In this document: positions 50,723 to 59,829 of the stretch, in pieces
How positions within the stretch are numbered: the stretch's first letter is position 1
Layout of the letters: every line of letters starts with the position of its first letter
NCBI GenBank assembly: GCA_017935485.1
Contig: JAGBHO010000054.1
Span: 1-64,000 of the forward strand
DNA: 64,000 nt
Direction of reading: 5' to 3'
Source: Alphaproteobacteria bacterium
GTDB lineage: Bacteria > Pseudomonadota > Alphaproteobacteria > RF32 > CAG-239
Program-made: the position numbers and the translations under genes
The notes under the pieces: model-generated
Database searches by the model: none
What the model was told of the DNA's origin: nothing
What the model saw: only the letters and a program-made list of their open reading frames with translations

Positions 50723-50995
50723 ATGGAAGTGAAAGAAAAAATCGGAGCGCAAATGGCACAGAGTCAGGTTCCGGATTATAATCAGATTGAGAAAGCGGTG
50801 GAAGAAGCGATTGAACTTGCTTTTGGCAAGGTTTTGGCGTTGGAGAGCCTTTATTGCGAAGGTATGACGCTGGCAATGGCCAGTTTTTATAAAACAAAAA
50901 TGGCATTGGTTTTGCTGAGAAGGTTTGATTTGCAGGAAAGCTGCCGGACACCAAATCAATTGGCCGATGTTTATTATCGTCGCGGACGGTTCTGA
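50723..50995 (+). CDS. Small helical orphan with ATTATTAA box
   Basis: The 90-residue helical protein (IEKAVEEAIELAFGKVLALESLY and a basic C-terminus) has no recognised domain. ATTATTAA lies exactly 11 nt upstream of the ATG, as for the genes at 41720 and 47984, and there is no Shine-Dalgarno sequence. It sits between the ychF terminator and trmL. Function unknown. Confidence 0.55.
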   Translation: MEVKEKIGAQMAQSQVPDYNQIEKAVEEAIELAFGKVLALESLYCEGMTLAMASFYKTKMALVLLRRFDLQESCRTPNQLADVYYRRGRF

Positions 50996-51104
50996 AAATT
51001 TTTGCAAAAGCGGGCAGCCTTCAGCGGGCTGTTCGCTTTTTTGTTGCCTTAAGACAGCTTTTGTTGTAGCAAAGGTTATATTGTTGGTTTTGAGGAGGAA
51101 AGAA

Positions 51105-51581
51105 ATGAGACTGGCACTTTTTCAGCCGGATATTCCGCAAAATACCGGAACATTGCTGCGTTTGGGAGCTTGTGTGGATGTGGAGCTTGACATTATCGAG
51201 CCATGCGGTTTTGTATTTTCGGAAAAAGCTTTGAAGCGTGCCGGCATGGATTATCTGGATCTGGTAAGATACCGCAGGCATGACTGCTGGGAAGATTTTT
51301 TGTACTATCGGACGGAACATCCGGAAGAATACGGCCGTCTGGTTTTGTTGACGACTCATGCCAGTGAGCCTTATACCGAGTTTGAGTTTTTGCCGAACGA
51401 TATTATTCTTATGGGAAGGGAAAGTGCCGGCGTGCCGCAGGAGGTTCATGATATGGCTGATGCCCGTTTGCTGATTCCGATGAATGAAAAAGCGCGTTCG
51501 ATTAATGTGGCGGTTTCGGCAGTGATGGTTATCGGCGAGGCTCTGCGGCAGACGAATTTGTTTCCGGCTGTGAGGAAGTAA
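51105..51581 (+). CDS. trmL: tRNA (cytidine/uridine-2'-O)-methyltransferase TrmL
   Basis: TrmL methylates the 2'-O of nucleotide 34 in tRNA-Leu isoacceptors. The 158 residues belong to the SPOUT class: LALFQPDIPQNTGTLLRLGA at the start, ILMGRESAGVPQEV (knot region, near 108) and IPMNEKARSINVAVSAVMV (near 128). GAGGAGG precedes the ATG at 51105. Its 3' end overlaps the convergent ampG by 53 bp. Confidence 0.94.
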   Translation: MRLALFQPDIPQNTGTLLRLGACVDVELDIIEPCGFVFSEKALKRAGMDYLDLVRYRRHDCWEDFLYYRTEHPEEYGRLVLLTTHASEPYTEFEFLPNDIILMGRESAGVPQEVHDMADARLLIPMNEKARSINVAVSAVMVIGEALRQTNLFPAVRK

Positions 51582-52860
51582 TTGCCGGTGGAAAGCGGCG
51601 GGCGAGATAAATTAATACCAGCAGTCCGGGGATGGCCATTATTGTTGTAGTGATGAAAAACGGACTCCAGCCGATGTGCTGAACCAGCCAGCCGGAAGAC
51701 GAGGCCAGAACATCGCGGGCCAAACTCATCAGAGATGACAGGAGGGCGTATTGCGTGGCGGTGTACTGCCGGTTGCATAAAGACGAGATATAGGCGACAA
51801 AAGCCGCTGTTCCCATGCCGCCGGTGATATTTTCGACCGAGATTGTCAAAGTCAGCATGTAAAGGTTGTTGCCGGCGTAAGTCTGGGCAACGTAAATCAG
51901 ATTGGACAACCCCTGCAGGATTCCGCAAAACAGCAGGCCGCGGGTCAGATTCATTTTGTTAAGGAGCATACCGCCGACAAGCATTCCGGCAATGGTGGCA
52001 ACCGTGCCGTAAATTTTGGTTATGGTGGCAATTTGGGAATAGCCGAAGCCCATATCTTTATAAAAAATGTAGGCCATCGGGCTGATATAGGCATCGCTGA
52101 GACGGTAAAGCAGGATAAACAACAGAATCCACGTCCAGCCCGGCCGTGTCATAAAGTCTTTGAACGGGCAGATGACGGCGCTTTGAAAAAACTGCCGGAA
52201 GCGGGCGGCGGAAGAAAGGTTTTTGCCGGAAAGGTATTCCGGCGTTTCGGCTTTGGGTTCTTTGATTGACAGAACGGCTGCCAGACCGATGAGGATGCCG
52301 CCCGACATGACGGCATAAACATGATTCCAGCTCATAACATCGGCCAGATATAATGCGCCGGCGCCGGAAAAAATAAAACCGAGACGGTAGCCTAAAATAA
52401 AAGTTGCAGAAGCGGCTGCCTGTTCCGATGTTTTGAAATTTTCAACCCTGTAAGCGTCAAGAACAATGTCCTGTGAGGCGGAAGATATGCATAAAATAAG
52501 GGTCAGCGCTGCCATTAATGACGGATTTTCGGCCGGATTGGTTAAAGACATGGCAAAAATTGACATACCTACCAGCAGCATAGTCAACAGTGACCAGCTG
52601 CGCCGGCGTCCCATAAAAGACAGTCCCGGTATCGGCAGGCGGTCGATAAGCGGCGACCATGCCCATTTGAAGCTGTAAGGAGTTTTGAGCAGGGAAAAAG
52701 TGCCGATGACGGCCAGCGGCAGTCCGGCTTCGCCCAGCCACAGGCTCAGAGTATTAAAAACCAACGGAAAAGGAAATCCGCTGGAAAAGCCGAAAGCAAT
52801 CATTACCAGCATGCGGCGGTCGAGATATATTTTGGCGGCGGAGAAAATTTTTGCAAGCAT
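51529..52860 (-). CDS. ampG: AmpG-family muropeptide permease
   Basis: The 443-residue major-facilitator protein has about 12 hydrophobic helices. The N-terminal FGFSSGFPFPLVFNTLSLWL and PYSFKWAWSPLIDRLP (near 60), plus SSASQDIVLDAYR (near 115), match AmpG, the importer of GlcNAc-1,6-anhydro-muropeptides in peptidoglycan recycling. The C-terminal tail is Pro/Ser-rich and hangs over the trmL end. It complements MltA in this window, which makes such muropeptides. Confidence 0.9.
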   Translation of the reverse strand: MLAKIFSAAKIYLDRRMLVMIAFGFSSGFPFPLVFNTLSLWLGEAGLPLAVIGTFSLLKTPYSFKWAWSPLIDRLPIPGLSFMGRRRSWSLLTMLLVGMSIFAMSLTNPAENPSLMAALTLILCISSASQDIVLDAYRVENFKTSEQAAASATFILGYRLGFIFSGAGALYLADVMSWNHVYAVMSGGILIGLAAVLSIKEPKAETPEYLSGKNLSSAARFRQFFQSAVICPFKDFMTRPGWTWILLFILLYRLSDAYISPMAYIFYKDMGFGYSQIATITKIYGTVATIAGMLVGGMLLNKMNLTRGLLFCGILQGLSNLIYVAQTYAGNNLYMLTLTISVENITGGMGTAAFVAYISSLCNRQYTATQYALLSSLMSLARDVLASSSGWLVQHIGWSPFFITTTIMAIPGLLVLIYLARRFPPAITSSQPETNSSAAEPRR

Positions 52861-52982
52861 CTTTGTTCCTTTTGTGCCAGTATATTCTTGAATGTCTTAA
52901 AACAGTTTTAATGCCGCTCTTGCATAAATGAAAATTTTTAACTACATAATGCGTATTGCGAATATTAAGATAAGGAAGAATC

Positions 52983-53510
52983 ATGACTACAATTTTGTGT
53001 GCACGCAGAGGTGACGAGGTTGTTATGGGCGGAGACGGGCAGGCTACGCTCGGCGAGGCTGTTATATTCAAGGCCAATTCGGTAAAAGTAAGAAGAATCG
53101 GCAACGGAAAGATTATTGCCGGTTTTGCCGGAGCCGCGGCAGACGGTATTACGCTGATAGAGCGTTTGGAAGCCAAACTGGAAAAACATGCCAGTCAGCT
53201 TAAGCGGGCGGCGGTGGAACTGGCGAAAGACTGGCGGATGGACAAGTATCTGCGTCAATTGCAGGCTTTTATGATTGTGGCGGACAAAGACGTTTCTCTG
53301 GTGATTTCAGGTACCGGAGAGGTTATGGAGCCGGACGACGGGATTATCGGAATCGGTTCCGGCGGGAATTATGCCATGGCGGCGGCAAAGGCTTTGTATG
53401 ACGTGGACGGGCTGCCGCTTGAGGATATTGTGCGCAGAGCTCTGAAAATTGCCGGCGATATTGATATTTATACCAATCATAACGTTATTATTGAAAAGAT
53501 AGAAAAATAG
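52983..53510 (+). CDS. hslV: ATP-dependent protease subunit HslV
   Basis: HslV is the proteasome-like peptidase of HslUV. The 175 residues begin [20 protein letters not shown]; after Met removal Thr1 is the nucleophile. [16 protein letters not shown] near 38 and FMIVADKD near 95 are typical. It is 16 bp before hslU and divergent from ampG. Confidence 0.97.
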   Translation: MTTILCARRGDEVVMGGDGQATLGEAVIFKANSVKVRRIGNGKIIAGFAGAAADGITLIERLEAKLEKHASQLKRAAVELAKDWRMDKYLRQLQAFMIVADKDVSLVISGTGEVMEPDDGIIGIGSGGNYAMAAAKALYDVDGLPLEDIVRRALKIAGDIDIYTNHNVIIEKIEK

Positions 53511-53526
53511 AGAGGTTTTATAGAAC

Positions 53527-54846
53527 ATGACAGCAGCAACTACATTCAGCCCGAGAGAAATTGTTTCGGAATTGGACCGCTTTATCATTGGCCAGCAGGA
53601 GGCGAAAAAAGCCGTTGCCGTGGCTTTGCGCAACCGTTGGCGCCGGATGCAGCTGCTGGAAAAGCTGCGGGAAGAAATTGTGCCGAAAAATATTTTGATG
53701 GTCGGGCCGACCGGCGTGGGCAAAACCGAAATTTCCCGCCGTCTGGCCAAGCTGGCAAAAGCGCCGTTTATTAAGGTAGAAGCGACCAAGTTTACCGAAA
53801 TCGGCTATGTCGGGCGGGATGTGGAAAGCATTGTCCGCGATTTGGTAGAAATCGCCCTGCATAATGAGAGGGACAAACAGCGCAAAACCATGGTTGTCAA
53901 GGCTGAGGCGGCAGCGGAAGAAAGGGTGCTGGATGCTTTGGTCGGAGATAATGCCGGTGAGGAAACGCGTCAGAAGTTCCGTAAGCTGTTGCGGGAGAAT
54001 CAGTTGAATGACAGGGAAATAGAGATTAAAGTTTTGGATAATTCCAATGCCAGCATGCCGACGATTGACATTTCGGGGATGCCGGGGGTTTCAATGGGGA
54101 TGATCAGTCTTGGCGATTTGATCGGCAAGCCGTTCGGCGACAAATATAAAACCAAGAAGATGAAAGTCGGCGATGCCTATAAGGTTTTGGTTGACGAAGA
54201 AAGCGACAAGCTGATTGATGACGAGGCAACGACGCAGGCGGCAATCAAGGCTGTGGAAAATGACGGTATTGTCTTTATTGACGAGATTGACAAGATTACC
54301 GGCCAAGACGAGCGGCACGGCGGCGATGTTTCGCGTGAAGGCGTGCAGCGCGATCTGCTGCCGTTGATTGAAGGGACGACGGTTTCAACCAAATACGGCA
54401 TGGTTAAGACAGACCATATTTTGTTTATTTGTTCGGGAGCGTTTCATTTGGCCAAACCGTCTGATTTGCTGCCGGAACTGCAGGGGCGCCTGCCGATCAG
54501 GGTCGAGCTGAAAGCCCTGACGCATGAGGACTTTGTGCGAATCCTTACCGAACCGGAGGCGAATCTGATTGAGCAGTATGTGGCTTTGATGGGGACGGAG
54601 AATTTGTCTTTGGAATTTGAGAAAGAAGCCATTGACAAGATTGCCGACGTTGCCGTTCAGATTAACGAAAATGTCGAGAATATCGGTGCCCGCCGTTTGC
54701 ATACGGTTTTGGAGGTTTTGTTGGAGGATATCAGTTTTGAGGCCTCTGAAAAAGCCGGAGAAAAGATAGTCATTACGCCGGAAATGGTGGAAGAAAAGCT
54801 TTCTAAATTTACACAGGCGTCCGATTTGTCCCGCTTTATTTTGTAA
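53527..54846 (+). CDS. hslU: ATP-dependent protease ATPase subunit HslU
   Basis: This AAA+ unfoldase partners HslV. The 439 residues include [15 protein letters not shown], Walker [11 protein letters not shown] (near 57), the I-domain (near 110-230), Walker [11 protein letters not shown], the sensor [13 protein letters not shown] and the C-terminal helix ending DLSRFIL that docks into HslV. The length is close to that of E. coli HslU (443). Confidence 0.97.
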   Translation: MTAATTFSPREIVSELDRFIIGQQEAKKAVAVALRNRWRRMQLLEKLREEIVPKNILMVGPTGVGKTEISRRLAKLAKAPFIKVEATKFTEIGYVGRDVESIVRDLVEIALHNERDKQRKTMVVKAEAAAEERVLDALVGDNAGEETRQKFRKLLRENQLNDREIEIKVLDNSNASMPTIDISGMPGVSMGMISLGDLIGKPFGDKYKTKKMKVGDAYKVLVDEESDKLIDDEATTQAAIKAVENDGIVFIDEIDKITGQDERHGGDVSREGVQRDLLPLIEGTTVSTKYGMVKTDHILFICSGAFHLAKPSDLLPELQGRLPIRVELKALTHEDFVRILTEPEANLIEQYVALMGTENLSLEFEKEAIDKIADVAVQINENVENIGARRLHTVLEVLLEDISFEASEKAGEKIVITPEMVEEKLSKFTQASDLSRFIL

Positions 54847-54854
54847 GAAGATTA

Positions 54855-56216
54855 ATGGGGTTTGGCGTTTATATTCATTGGCCGTTTTGCCTGTCAAAAT
54901 GTCCGTATTGCGACTTTTACAAAGAAGTCAGGAAAAATGTGCCGCAAGATGAGATTATTGCCGGATATAAACGCGAACTCGATTTTTATTATCAATATAC
55001 TTCGGATAAGGTTGTAAGCAGCGTTTTTTTCGGCGGCGGAACACCGTCTTTGATCAAGCCGGAAAATATTGCCGCGCTGATTGATTATATTGCAGGCAGG
55101 TGGAAAACGGCTCCTGACTGTGAGATTTCTCTGGAGGCGAATCCGAATTCCGATTATCCGCAGATGTTTGCCGATTTGCGCCGTGCCGGTATTAATCGTT
55201 TGTCTTTGGGGGTGCAGGCTCTTAATGAGGCTGATTTGCGTTTTTTGGGGCGGACGCATAATCTTGCGCAGGCTTATCAGGCAATTGATGAGGTTTTGCA
55301 GAATTTTGACAATCATTCGCTGGATTTGATTTATGCCCGTCCGCAGCAAAAACTGTCTGATTGGGAGAAAGAGCTGGAGCAAGCCGCGTCGTTCGGCCTG
55401 AGGCATTTATCGCTTTATCAGCTGACCATAGAAGAGGGCACTGTTTTTGCCCGCAAAGGCATTAAAGCATTGGATGATGAAGCCGCCGGAGAAATGTATT
55501 TGTTTACCGAAGATTATTTGGCGGACAAGGGGATTTATAAATATGAGGTTTCCAATTATGCCCGTTTCGGTTTTGCCTCTCGTCACAATCTTCTCTACTG
55601 GACAGGCCAAGATTATATAGGGATAGGGCCTTCGGCTCATGGTCGCTTTTGTTTTTCGGGTTTTAAGGGGAACCTAGAGCAGAAACCGCGAGATCGAAAA
55701 ATTTCACGTACCTCTTTGTACGCTGAAAATTTTTCTCCTCTTGTTTCCACTCTATCTTCCGCCTTAAAACCCGAAAAATCGTGTATTGAAGGGGAGCCGG
55801 AGCAGAAACGGCGGGACAAAGAAATTTCACGTACCTCTTTGTATGCTGAAAATTTTTCTCCTCTTGTTTCCACTCTGTCTTCTGCCTTAAAACCCGAAAA
55901 AACGTGTCAAGAAGGGAACTCTGGGCAGCTGCAATATCCAATTTATTATGCGTCGACATACAATTGTCAGCTTGAAGAGCTTTCGCAAACAGAAAAAGCG
56001 GAGGAATTATTGTTAATGGGTTTACGGCTGGTGGACGGGATTGACAAGCGGCGATTTAAGGCCTGTTGCGGGCTGGATTTTGACGGATTTGTTAATCAGG
56101 AACGTTTGAAATATTTATGTTCTGCCGGTTTGCTGGTTGATACACCGGAGAAACTCAGAGCCGCGCGTGAGGGTTTTTTGGTTCTGAATGAGCTGATCGG
56201 GCAGCTTTGTCCTTAA
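54855..56216 (+). CDS. hemW: Heme chaperone HemW with in-frame palindromic insertion
   Basis: This radical SAM protein (CPYCDFYK with Cys spacing CxxxCxxC near residue 15) of the HemN-like group is more likely HemW, a heme-insertion chaperone, than coproporphyrinogen dehydrogenase. The 453 residues exceed the usual 380 because about 85 residues (roughly 270-353) are inserted after IGIGPSAHGRF: two 41-residue repeats containing SRTSLYAENFSPLVSTLSSA. The normal C-terminal domain resumes at PIYYASTYNCQLEELSQTEKAEELLLMGLRL. The insert would lie in a surface loop of the known family fold. The gene starts 8 bp after hslU. Confidence 0.88.
   Translation: MGFGVYIHWPFCLSKCPYCDFYKEVRKNVPQDEIIAGYKRELDFYYQYTSDKVVSSVFFGGGTPSLIKPENIAALIDYIAGRWKTAPDCEISLEANPNSDYPQMFADLRRAGINRLSLGVQALNEADLRFLGRTHNLAQAYQAIDEVLQNFDNHSLDLIYARPQQKLSDWEKELEQAASFGLRHLSLYQLTIEEGTVFARKGIKALDDEAAGEMYLFTEDYLADKGIYKYEVSNYARFGFASRHNLLYWTGQDYIGIGPSAHGRFCFSGFKGNLEQKPRDRKISRTSLYAENFSPLVSTLSSALKPEKSCIEGEPEQKRRDKEISRTSLYAENFSPLVSTLSSALKPEKTCQEGNSGQLQYPIYYASTYNCQLEELSQTEKAEELLLMGLRLVDGIDKRRFKACCGLDFDGFVNQERLKYLCSAGLLVDTPEKLRAAREGFLVLNELIGQLCP
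55652..55917. repeat. Two tandem 123-bp palindromic units inside hemW
   Basis: The period is 123 bp (41 codons), judged from TTTCACGTAC at 55702 and 55825. Perfect 17-bp arms TTTTTCGGGTTTTAAGG (55652-55668) pair with 55762-55777 and again with the second copy at 55885-55901. Inner arms GAAAAATTT and AAATTTTTC surround the apex CGTAC-6 nt-GTACG. Both units keep the reading frame. The right end (CCGAAAAAACGTGT) resembles the outer arm near 36186, tying it to the intergenic family. Confidence 0.85.
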
Positions 56217-57115
56217 TCGATAACGCCGAATTTGCCGTTTACCAGAATCATCATGGCAATCAGAAAGAAAATCATGAATATTCCGGCTTTAACCGAGGCT
56301 GTATCCGGTACTTTGTTATATTTGTTGGAAGCCATGACAAACAGCGGCGATGTCAACAGTAAAGCCGTTACATAGCCGGGATTGGGAGCAATCCGCAAAG
56401 CCAGCGTTTTGGCGGTAATCAATGCCGCACTGAAGCTGACAATGTATAATCCGGCGCGGACAACCACCGGCGAGAAGATGTTTTGAAAAAACTCCCTGAC
56501 TTTTAATTTTTCCCGATAGGCATAGAAAAATGAATTGTAACAGCCGCTGACAAAAGTTGAAACCGACAGATAATAAACAATGGCTGCCCAGGTGCTGGAA
56601 CCGTGAATGGCAATGTCTTTGGTAATAATGCTCATAAAAGCCAGTGCCAAAATTACCGGCGTCATATAGGTTACAATTTCTTTGTTGACCGGACTTTTCA
56701 GCATCTGCCAATAGCTCAGCGTAAAGCCAAAAAGCACTAAAACCAAAGTGATGAACACTGTTCCGTCATCAAAAAGCCTGATAAATTCATGCGGTGTGAT
56801 CATCCACCACAGAACCGTGGTAATCAGCGTTGTAAGCACCATAACGCGGGAAGTCGGTCCGGCGCCGTATTTGGCAGAGGCAAAGAAAAGGTGGGAATCG
56901 TAAAAGCCGATTAATATTCCCTGAATAATCAGCAAGGTCCAATAATACATGCTGGTCGGTACCGGAAACAACGGCATGAACGGAATAAAGAAAACGGCAA
57001 TGCCGAATCCGCGCCATATGCCCAAAAGGTATCCGTTGAGTTTGTATTTTTGGTTAACCAGCGTATATAAGGCTGTGAAAAATCCATATAAGAGACCATT
57101 GATAATCCAGATCAT
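56213..57115 (-). CDS. DMT/EamA-like membrane transporter
   Basis: The 300 residues contain about ten hydrophobic helices in two halves, as in drug/metabolite transporters of the EamA type. The first half has LLYGFFTALYTLVNQ, the second CYNSFFYAYREKL and a final IFMIFFLIAMMILVNGK. The substrate is unknown. It converges with hemW (4-bp overlap) and is downstream of aroK, which is 46 bp away. Confidence 0.75.
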   Translation of the reverse strand: MIWIINGLLYGFFTALYTLVNQKYKLNGYLLGIWRGFGIAVFFIPFMPLFPVPTSMYYWTLLIIQGILIGFYDSHLFFASAKYGAGPTSRVMVLTTLITTVLWWMITPHEFIRLFDDGTVFITLVLVLFGFTLSYWQMLKSPVNKEIVTYMTPVILALAFMSIITKDIAIHGSSTWAAIVYYLSVSTFVSGCYNSFFYAYREKLKVREFFQNIFSPVVVRAGLYIVSFSAALITAKTLALRIAPNPGYVTALLLTSPLFVMASNKYNKVPDTASVKAGIFMIFFLIAMMILVNGKFGVID

Positions 57116-57161
57116 TCTCCGCCCTTTAAAAATGTTTATTACAATCTTCTGATATGTAATA

Positions 57162-57731
57162 CTATTTTACAGGTTTTAAAGGCGTTTGCGATGCTTTTCC
57201 GTTAAAGTCCGAAAGGGCTTTTATGACGCGGTCAACCGTAATGTCTACGAGTTCTTCTCTGGTTTCAACGACGATGTCTGCTTCGGAATAGTAAGGATAT
57301 TCTTCCTGAATGTATTTTTCCAGTTTGTCCTTGAGTTCGGTATCATTTCCTCTTAGAAACGGGCGGTGTTTGCGTCCGGTTGTTCTTTTGTACAGAACAT
57401 TGATGTCGGCTTTGAGCCAGACGGTGACAGCGTTGGTTTTGGCCATGCTTCTGGTTTGTTCGGCGACAAAAGAACCGCCGCCGGAAGCCAGGATACACGG
57501 TTGTCCCTGCAGCAGGCGTTTCATGACTCTTTCTTCTCCGGCGCGATACTCTTTTTCGCCAAAGCATTTTAATACGTCCAAAAGCGGAATGCCGGCCGCT
57601 TTTTCGACTTCCTGATCGCCGTCAATGAAGGGAAGGCCGAGTTTGCGTGCCAGTCTTTTGCCGACACTGGTTTTTCCGCTGCCCATCAATCCGACCAGCA
57701 AAATTATTTTATCTATTTTGGTTATATCCAT
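57162..57731 (-). CDS. aroK: Shikimate kinase
   Basis: AroK phosphorylates shikimate in aromatic amino acid synthesis. The 189 residues show Walker A LVGLMGSGKTSVGKRLA (near 13), the substrate-binding DGDQEVEKAAG (near 37), the lid FRRG-like GEKEYRAGEERV, LASGGGSF, and the adenine-site KHRPFLRG. In many alphaproteobacteria aroB follows; here it is replaced by the DMT gene. Confidence 0.95.
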   Translation of the reverse strand: MDITKIDKIILLVGLMGSGKTSVGKRLARKLGLPFIDGDQEVEKAAGIPLLDVLKCFGEKEYRAGEERVMKRLLQGQPCILASGGGSFVAEQTRSMAKTNAVTVWLKADINVLYKRTTGRKHRPFLRGNDTELKDKLEKYIQEEYPYYSEADIVVETREELVDITVDRVIKALSDFNGKASQTPLKPVK

Positions 57732-57814
57732 TTTTTTTAATTATTCTTTCAATTATTTTTGATATAAACTAATCAAATCTTTTGTAAGTATATTTTTTAT
57801 AAGGTTTATACATC

Positions 57815-57964
57815 ATGAGACAGAAAAAATCAAAAACATTATTTTATATTATCGGATTAATTGCTGTTTTGGCAGTACTTTTTTTGTTTTCGCGTGAGGT
57901 TCCGATGCAGATTGAGCATGTGGAGCAGCCTCTGGCGAATGATTTTGTTTCCGGACAGGATTAA
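57815..57964 (+). CDS. Small single-helix membrane protein before xerD
   Basis: The 49 codons start MRQKKSKTLFYIIGLIAVLA, a positively charged N-terminus and one helix, with a short acidic periplasmic tail (MQIEHVEQPLANDFV). AAGGT lies ten bases before the ATG. It ends 2 bp before xerD and is divergent from aroK, so it likely shares a promoter region with xerD. Function unknown. Confidence 0.6.
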   Translation: MRQKKSKTLFYIIGLIAVLAVLFLFSREVPMQIEHVEQPLANDFVSGQD

Positions 57965-57966
57965 TT

Positions 57967-58959
57967 ATGCGTTCCAATGCCGAACTTTTGGAAGATTTTC
58001 TGGACATGATGCGTTCGGAAAAAGGATGTTCGGATAATACGGCAGAAGCTTATCGCCGCGATTTAGAGCAGTTTTTTGAGCTTGTCGGCAATATGAAAGC
58101 TGAACAGGTCAGTCGTCGGACTTTGGCGGATTATCTTAATGAGCTTGGTGACCGGTATGATTATGCCGCCAAATCTGTAGCCCGAAAAATTTCGGCTTTG
58201 CGGGAATTTTTTAAATTTTTGTTCAGTGAGAAAGAAATTCGGGAGAATCCGGCGGCCAGACTGCGGTCTCCCAAACTGGGCAAGCCTCTGCCGAAGTTTT
58301 TGACCGAGCCTGAGGTTAAAAAGTTGGCAGAAGCGGCTTTTAATCATAAAAAGAGGGATATGTGGCGGGTCGGCGTGATGATTGAGCTGATGTATGTGTC
58401 CGGATTGCGGGTTTCCGAATTGGTGGCTCTGCCTTTGTCTGCGGTTAATTTTGATAAAGAAATGTTGTTTGTCCGCGGCAAGGGCAGCAAGGCTCGAACG
58501 GTTCCGTTGATTTTCAGCGTTGTTGAGAAAGTTCAGCAGTATATTCTTGAATTTAGAAGGGAATTTATCCGTTCTAAACATGAATCAAAATGGCTGTTTC
58601 CGTCTCTGCGTTCGGCGTCAGGTCATTTAACCAGAGATGCTTTTTTTAAAGATTTGAAGACATTAGCCGCTGAGGCCGGAATTTCTCCGGCAAAGGTTTC
58701 GCCCCACGTTTTGCGCCATTCTTTTGCAACGTCTTTGTTGCGGCATGATGTTGATTTGCGTTCTGTTCAGAAAATGCTCGGCCATGAAAGCATTACAACG
58801 ACGGAAATTTATACGCATATTATTTCGGAAGATTTAATCAACAAGGTGATGACAAAGCATCCTTTGCAATATTTTAAGAAAAATTTTATCTTTCATGGTG
58901 GAATTGTTCAAAGACGCAGTTTATCATATTTGATATTTTTTCCGCCGGCATTTTTTTGA
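57967..58959 (+). CDS. xerD: Tyrosine recombinase XerD
   Basis: XerD resolves chromosome dimers at dif with XerC. The 330 residues have the N-terminal SAM-like domain (FLDMMRSEKGCSDNTAEAYRRDL) and catalytic residues in SGLRVSELV (Arg), GKGSKARTVPL (Lys), HVLRHSFAT (His, Arg), LGHES (His) and TEIYTHI (nucleophile Tyr). Typical XerD ends shortly after SEDLINKVMTKHPL; about 30 further residues here are hydrophobic and are encoded opposite the 3' end of the zeta-like gene (74-bp overlap). Confidence 0.93.
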   Translation: MRSNAELLEDFLDMMRSEKGCSDNTAEAYRRDLEQFFELVGNMKAEQVSRRTLADYLNELGDRYDYAAKSVARKISALREFFKFLFSEKEIRENPAARLRSPKLGKPLPKFLTEPEVKKLAEAAFNHKKRDMWRVGVMIELMYVSGLRVSELVALPLSAVNFDKEMLFVRGKGSKARTVPLIFSVVEKVQQYILEFRREFIRSKHESKWLFPSLRSASGHLTRDAFFKDLKTLAAEAGISPAKVSPHVLRHSFATSLLRHDVDLRSVQKMLGHESITTTEIYTHIISEDLINKVMTKHPLQYFKKNFIFHGGIVQRRSLSYLIFFPPAFF

Positions 58960-59581
58960 GCTTGTTGCTGGTAATCCGTACCATTTCTTTACTGGTTTTG
59001 CGTTCTTTTAACGAGCCTTCCACCCATTTTGGATAGCTGTGGAAGATAAACAGTTTGCTTTCATCCATTAAGAAAATCAGTTTGAACGGTGTTTTGCCCG
59101 AGTTGTCAAAAACGGCGGAGACATCGCTTCTTTTGAGCATTTCCGGAAAATTTTTGATGATATTGGGGTATCGGCGTTCAATATCTTCTGCCGAAACGTT
59201 GTGACCGCCTTCCCGTACACGTTGCTGAACACGCAGATGTGACAATTCGACATTAGCCAGTCCGATAAAAATTGTAGCAATTTTGAAGCCGGCTTTTTGG
59301 GCCCGATCCATATATTTTAAGTGGGCTTTGCCTGAAGACGTTGTTTCATAAACAAAACTTTTTCGGGATTTCAGTTTCTTTTCCAATTCGGCAATAACGA
59401 TTTTTCCGGCATCTATCATATGTTTGTTCGGATCATCGCCGTTTGCGAGTTCTTTGGCGATGTTGTCCATGTTGATAGACGGTGCGTTTTTCAGCAGCGG
59501 ATCGGTTTTTAACACTTTTTCATAGAATGTTGATTTTCCGGCACCGTTCGGTCCGGCGATAATAACCATCCATTTGGTCAT
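58886..59581 (-). CDS. Zeta-toxin-like ATPase
   Basis: The 231 residues show a Walker A IIAGPNGAGKSTF at the N-terminus, NMDNIAKEL, a glutamate/threonine-rich YETTSSGKAHLKYM near 80 and VQQRVREGGHNVSAEDIERRYPNIIKN near 118-145, the pattern of zeta toxins, which phosphorylate UDP-GlcNAc and block cell-wall synthesis. It overlaps the small upstream gene by 4 bp, as in a toxin-antitoxin pair, and overlaps the xerD end. Toxicity is inferred; chromosomal zeta-like proteins can have other roles. Confidence 0.78.
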   Translation of the reverse strand: MTKWMVIIAGPNGAGKSTFYEKVLKTDPLLKNAPSINMDNIAKELANGDDPNKHMIDAGKIVIAELEKKLKSRKSFVYETTSSGKAHLKYMDRAQKAGFKIATIFIGLANVELSHLRVQQRVREGGHNVSAEDIERRYPNIIKNFPEMLKRSDVSAVFDNSGKTPFKLIFLMDESKLFIFHSYPKWVEGSLKERKTSKEMVRITSNKLKKMPAEKISNMINCVFEQFHHER

Positions 59582-59754
59582 TTGGCTTCTCCGATAACTA
59601 CTTCCCGATGGTTTTTATCTAATTTGACAATATATTTTGTACCGTCGGCTTCTTCTTTGATAAGCCGTCCGTCTTCCTCGTAATACTGAGGGTAGCTGTC
59701 AATTGTTATCGTACCGTCTAAACGGACGAATTTTCTTTTAAAATATTCAAACAT
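59578..59754 (-). CDS. Putative small partner of the zeta-like protein
   Basis: The 58 codons (MFEYFKRKFVRLDGT, a strand-rich middle and ADGTKYIVKLDKNHREVVIGEAK) form a small hydrophilic protein. A longer frame starts 18 codons upstream, but the ATG at 59754 fits the family size and starts after GGAAAATCATC. It ends overlapping the zeta-like start (ATGA). It does not resemble the epsilon antitoxin; being the first of a coupled pair, an antitoxin or regulator role is possible. Confidence 0.6.
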   Translation of the reverse strand: MFEYFKRKFVRLDGTITIDSYPQYYEEDGRLIKEEADGTKYIVKLDKNHREVVIGEAK

Positions 59755-59829
59755 GATGATTTTCCTGATTAATGCGGACAGCTTACCATAAAAGCTTTTG
59801 TCGTGCAAGAAATTTTTGACAAAATCTTT

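Noticed and set aside
55660-55917. CRISPR-like repeats
   Set aside because: Only two units, adjacent without spacers, palindromic and in a coding frame.
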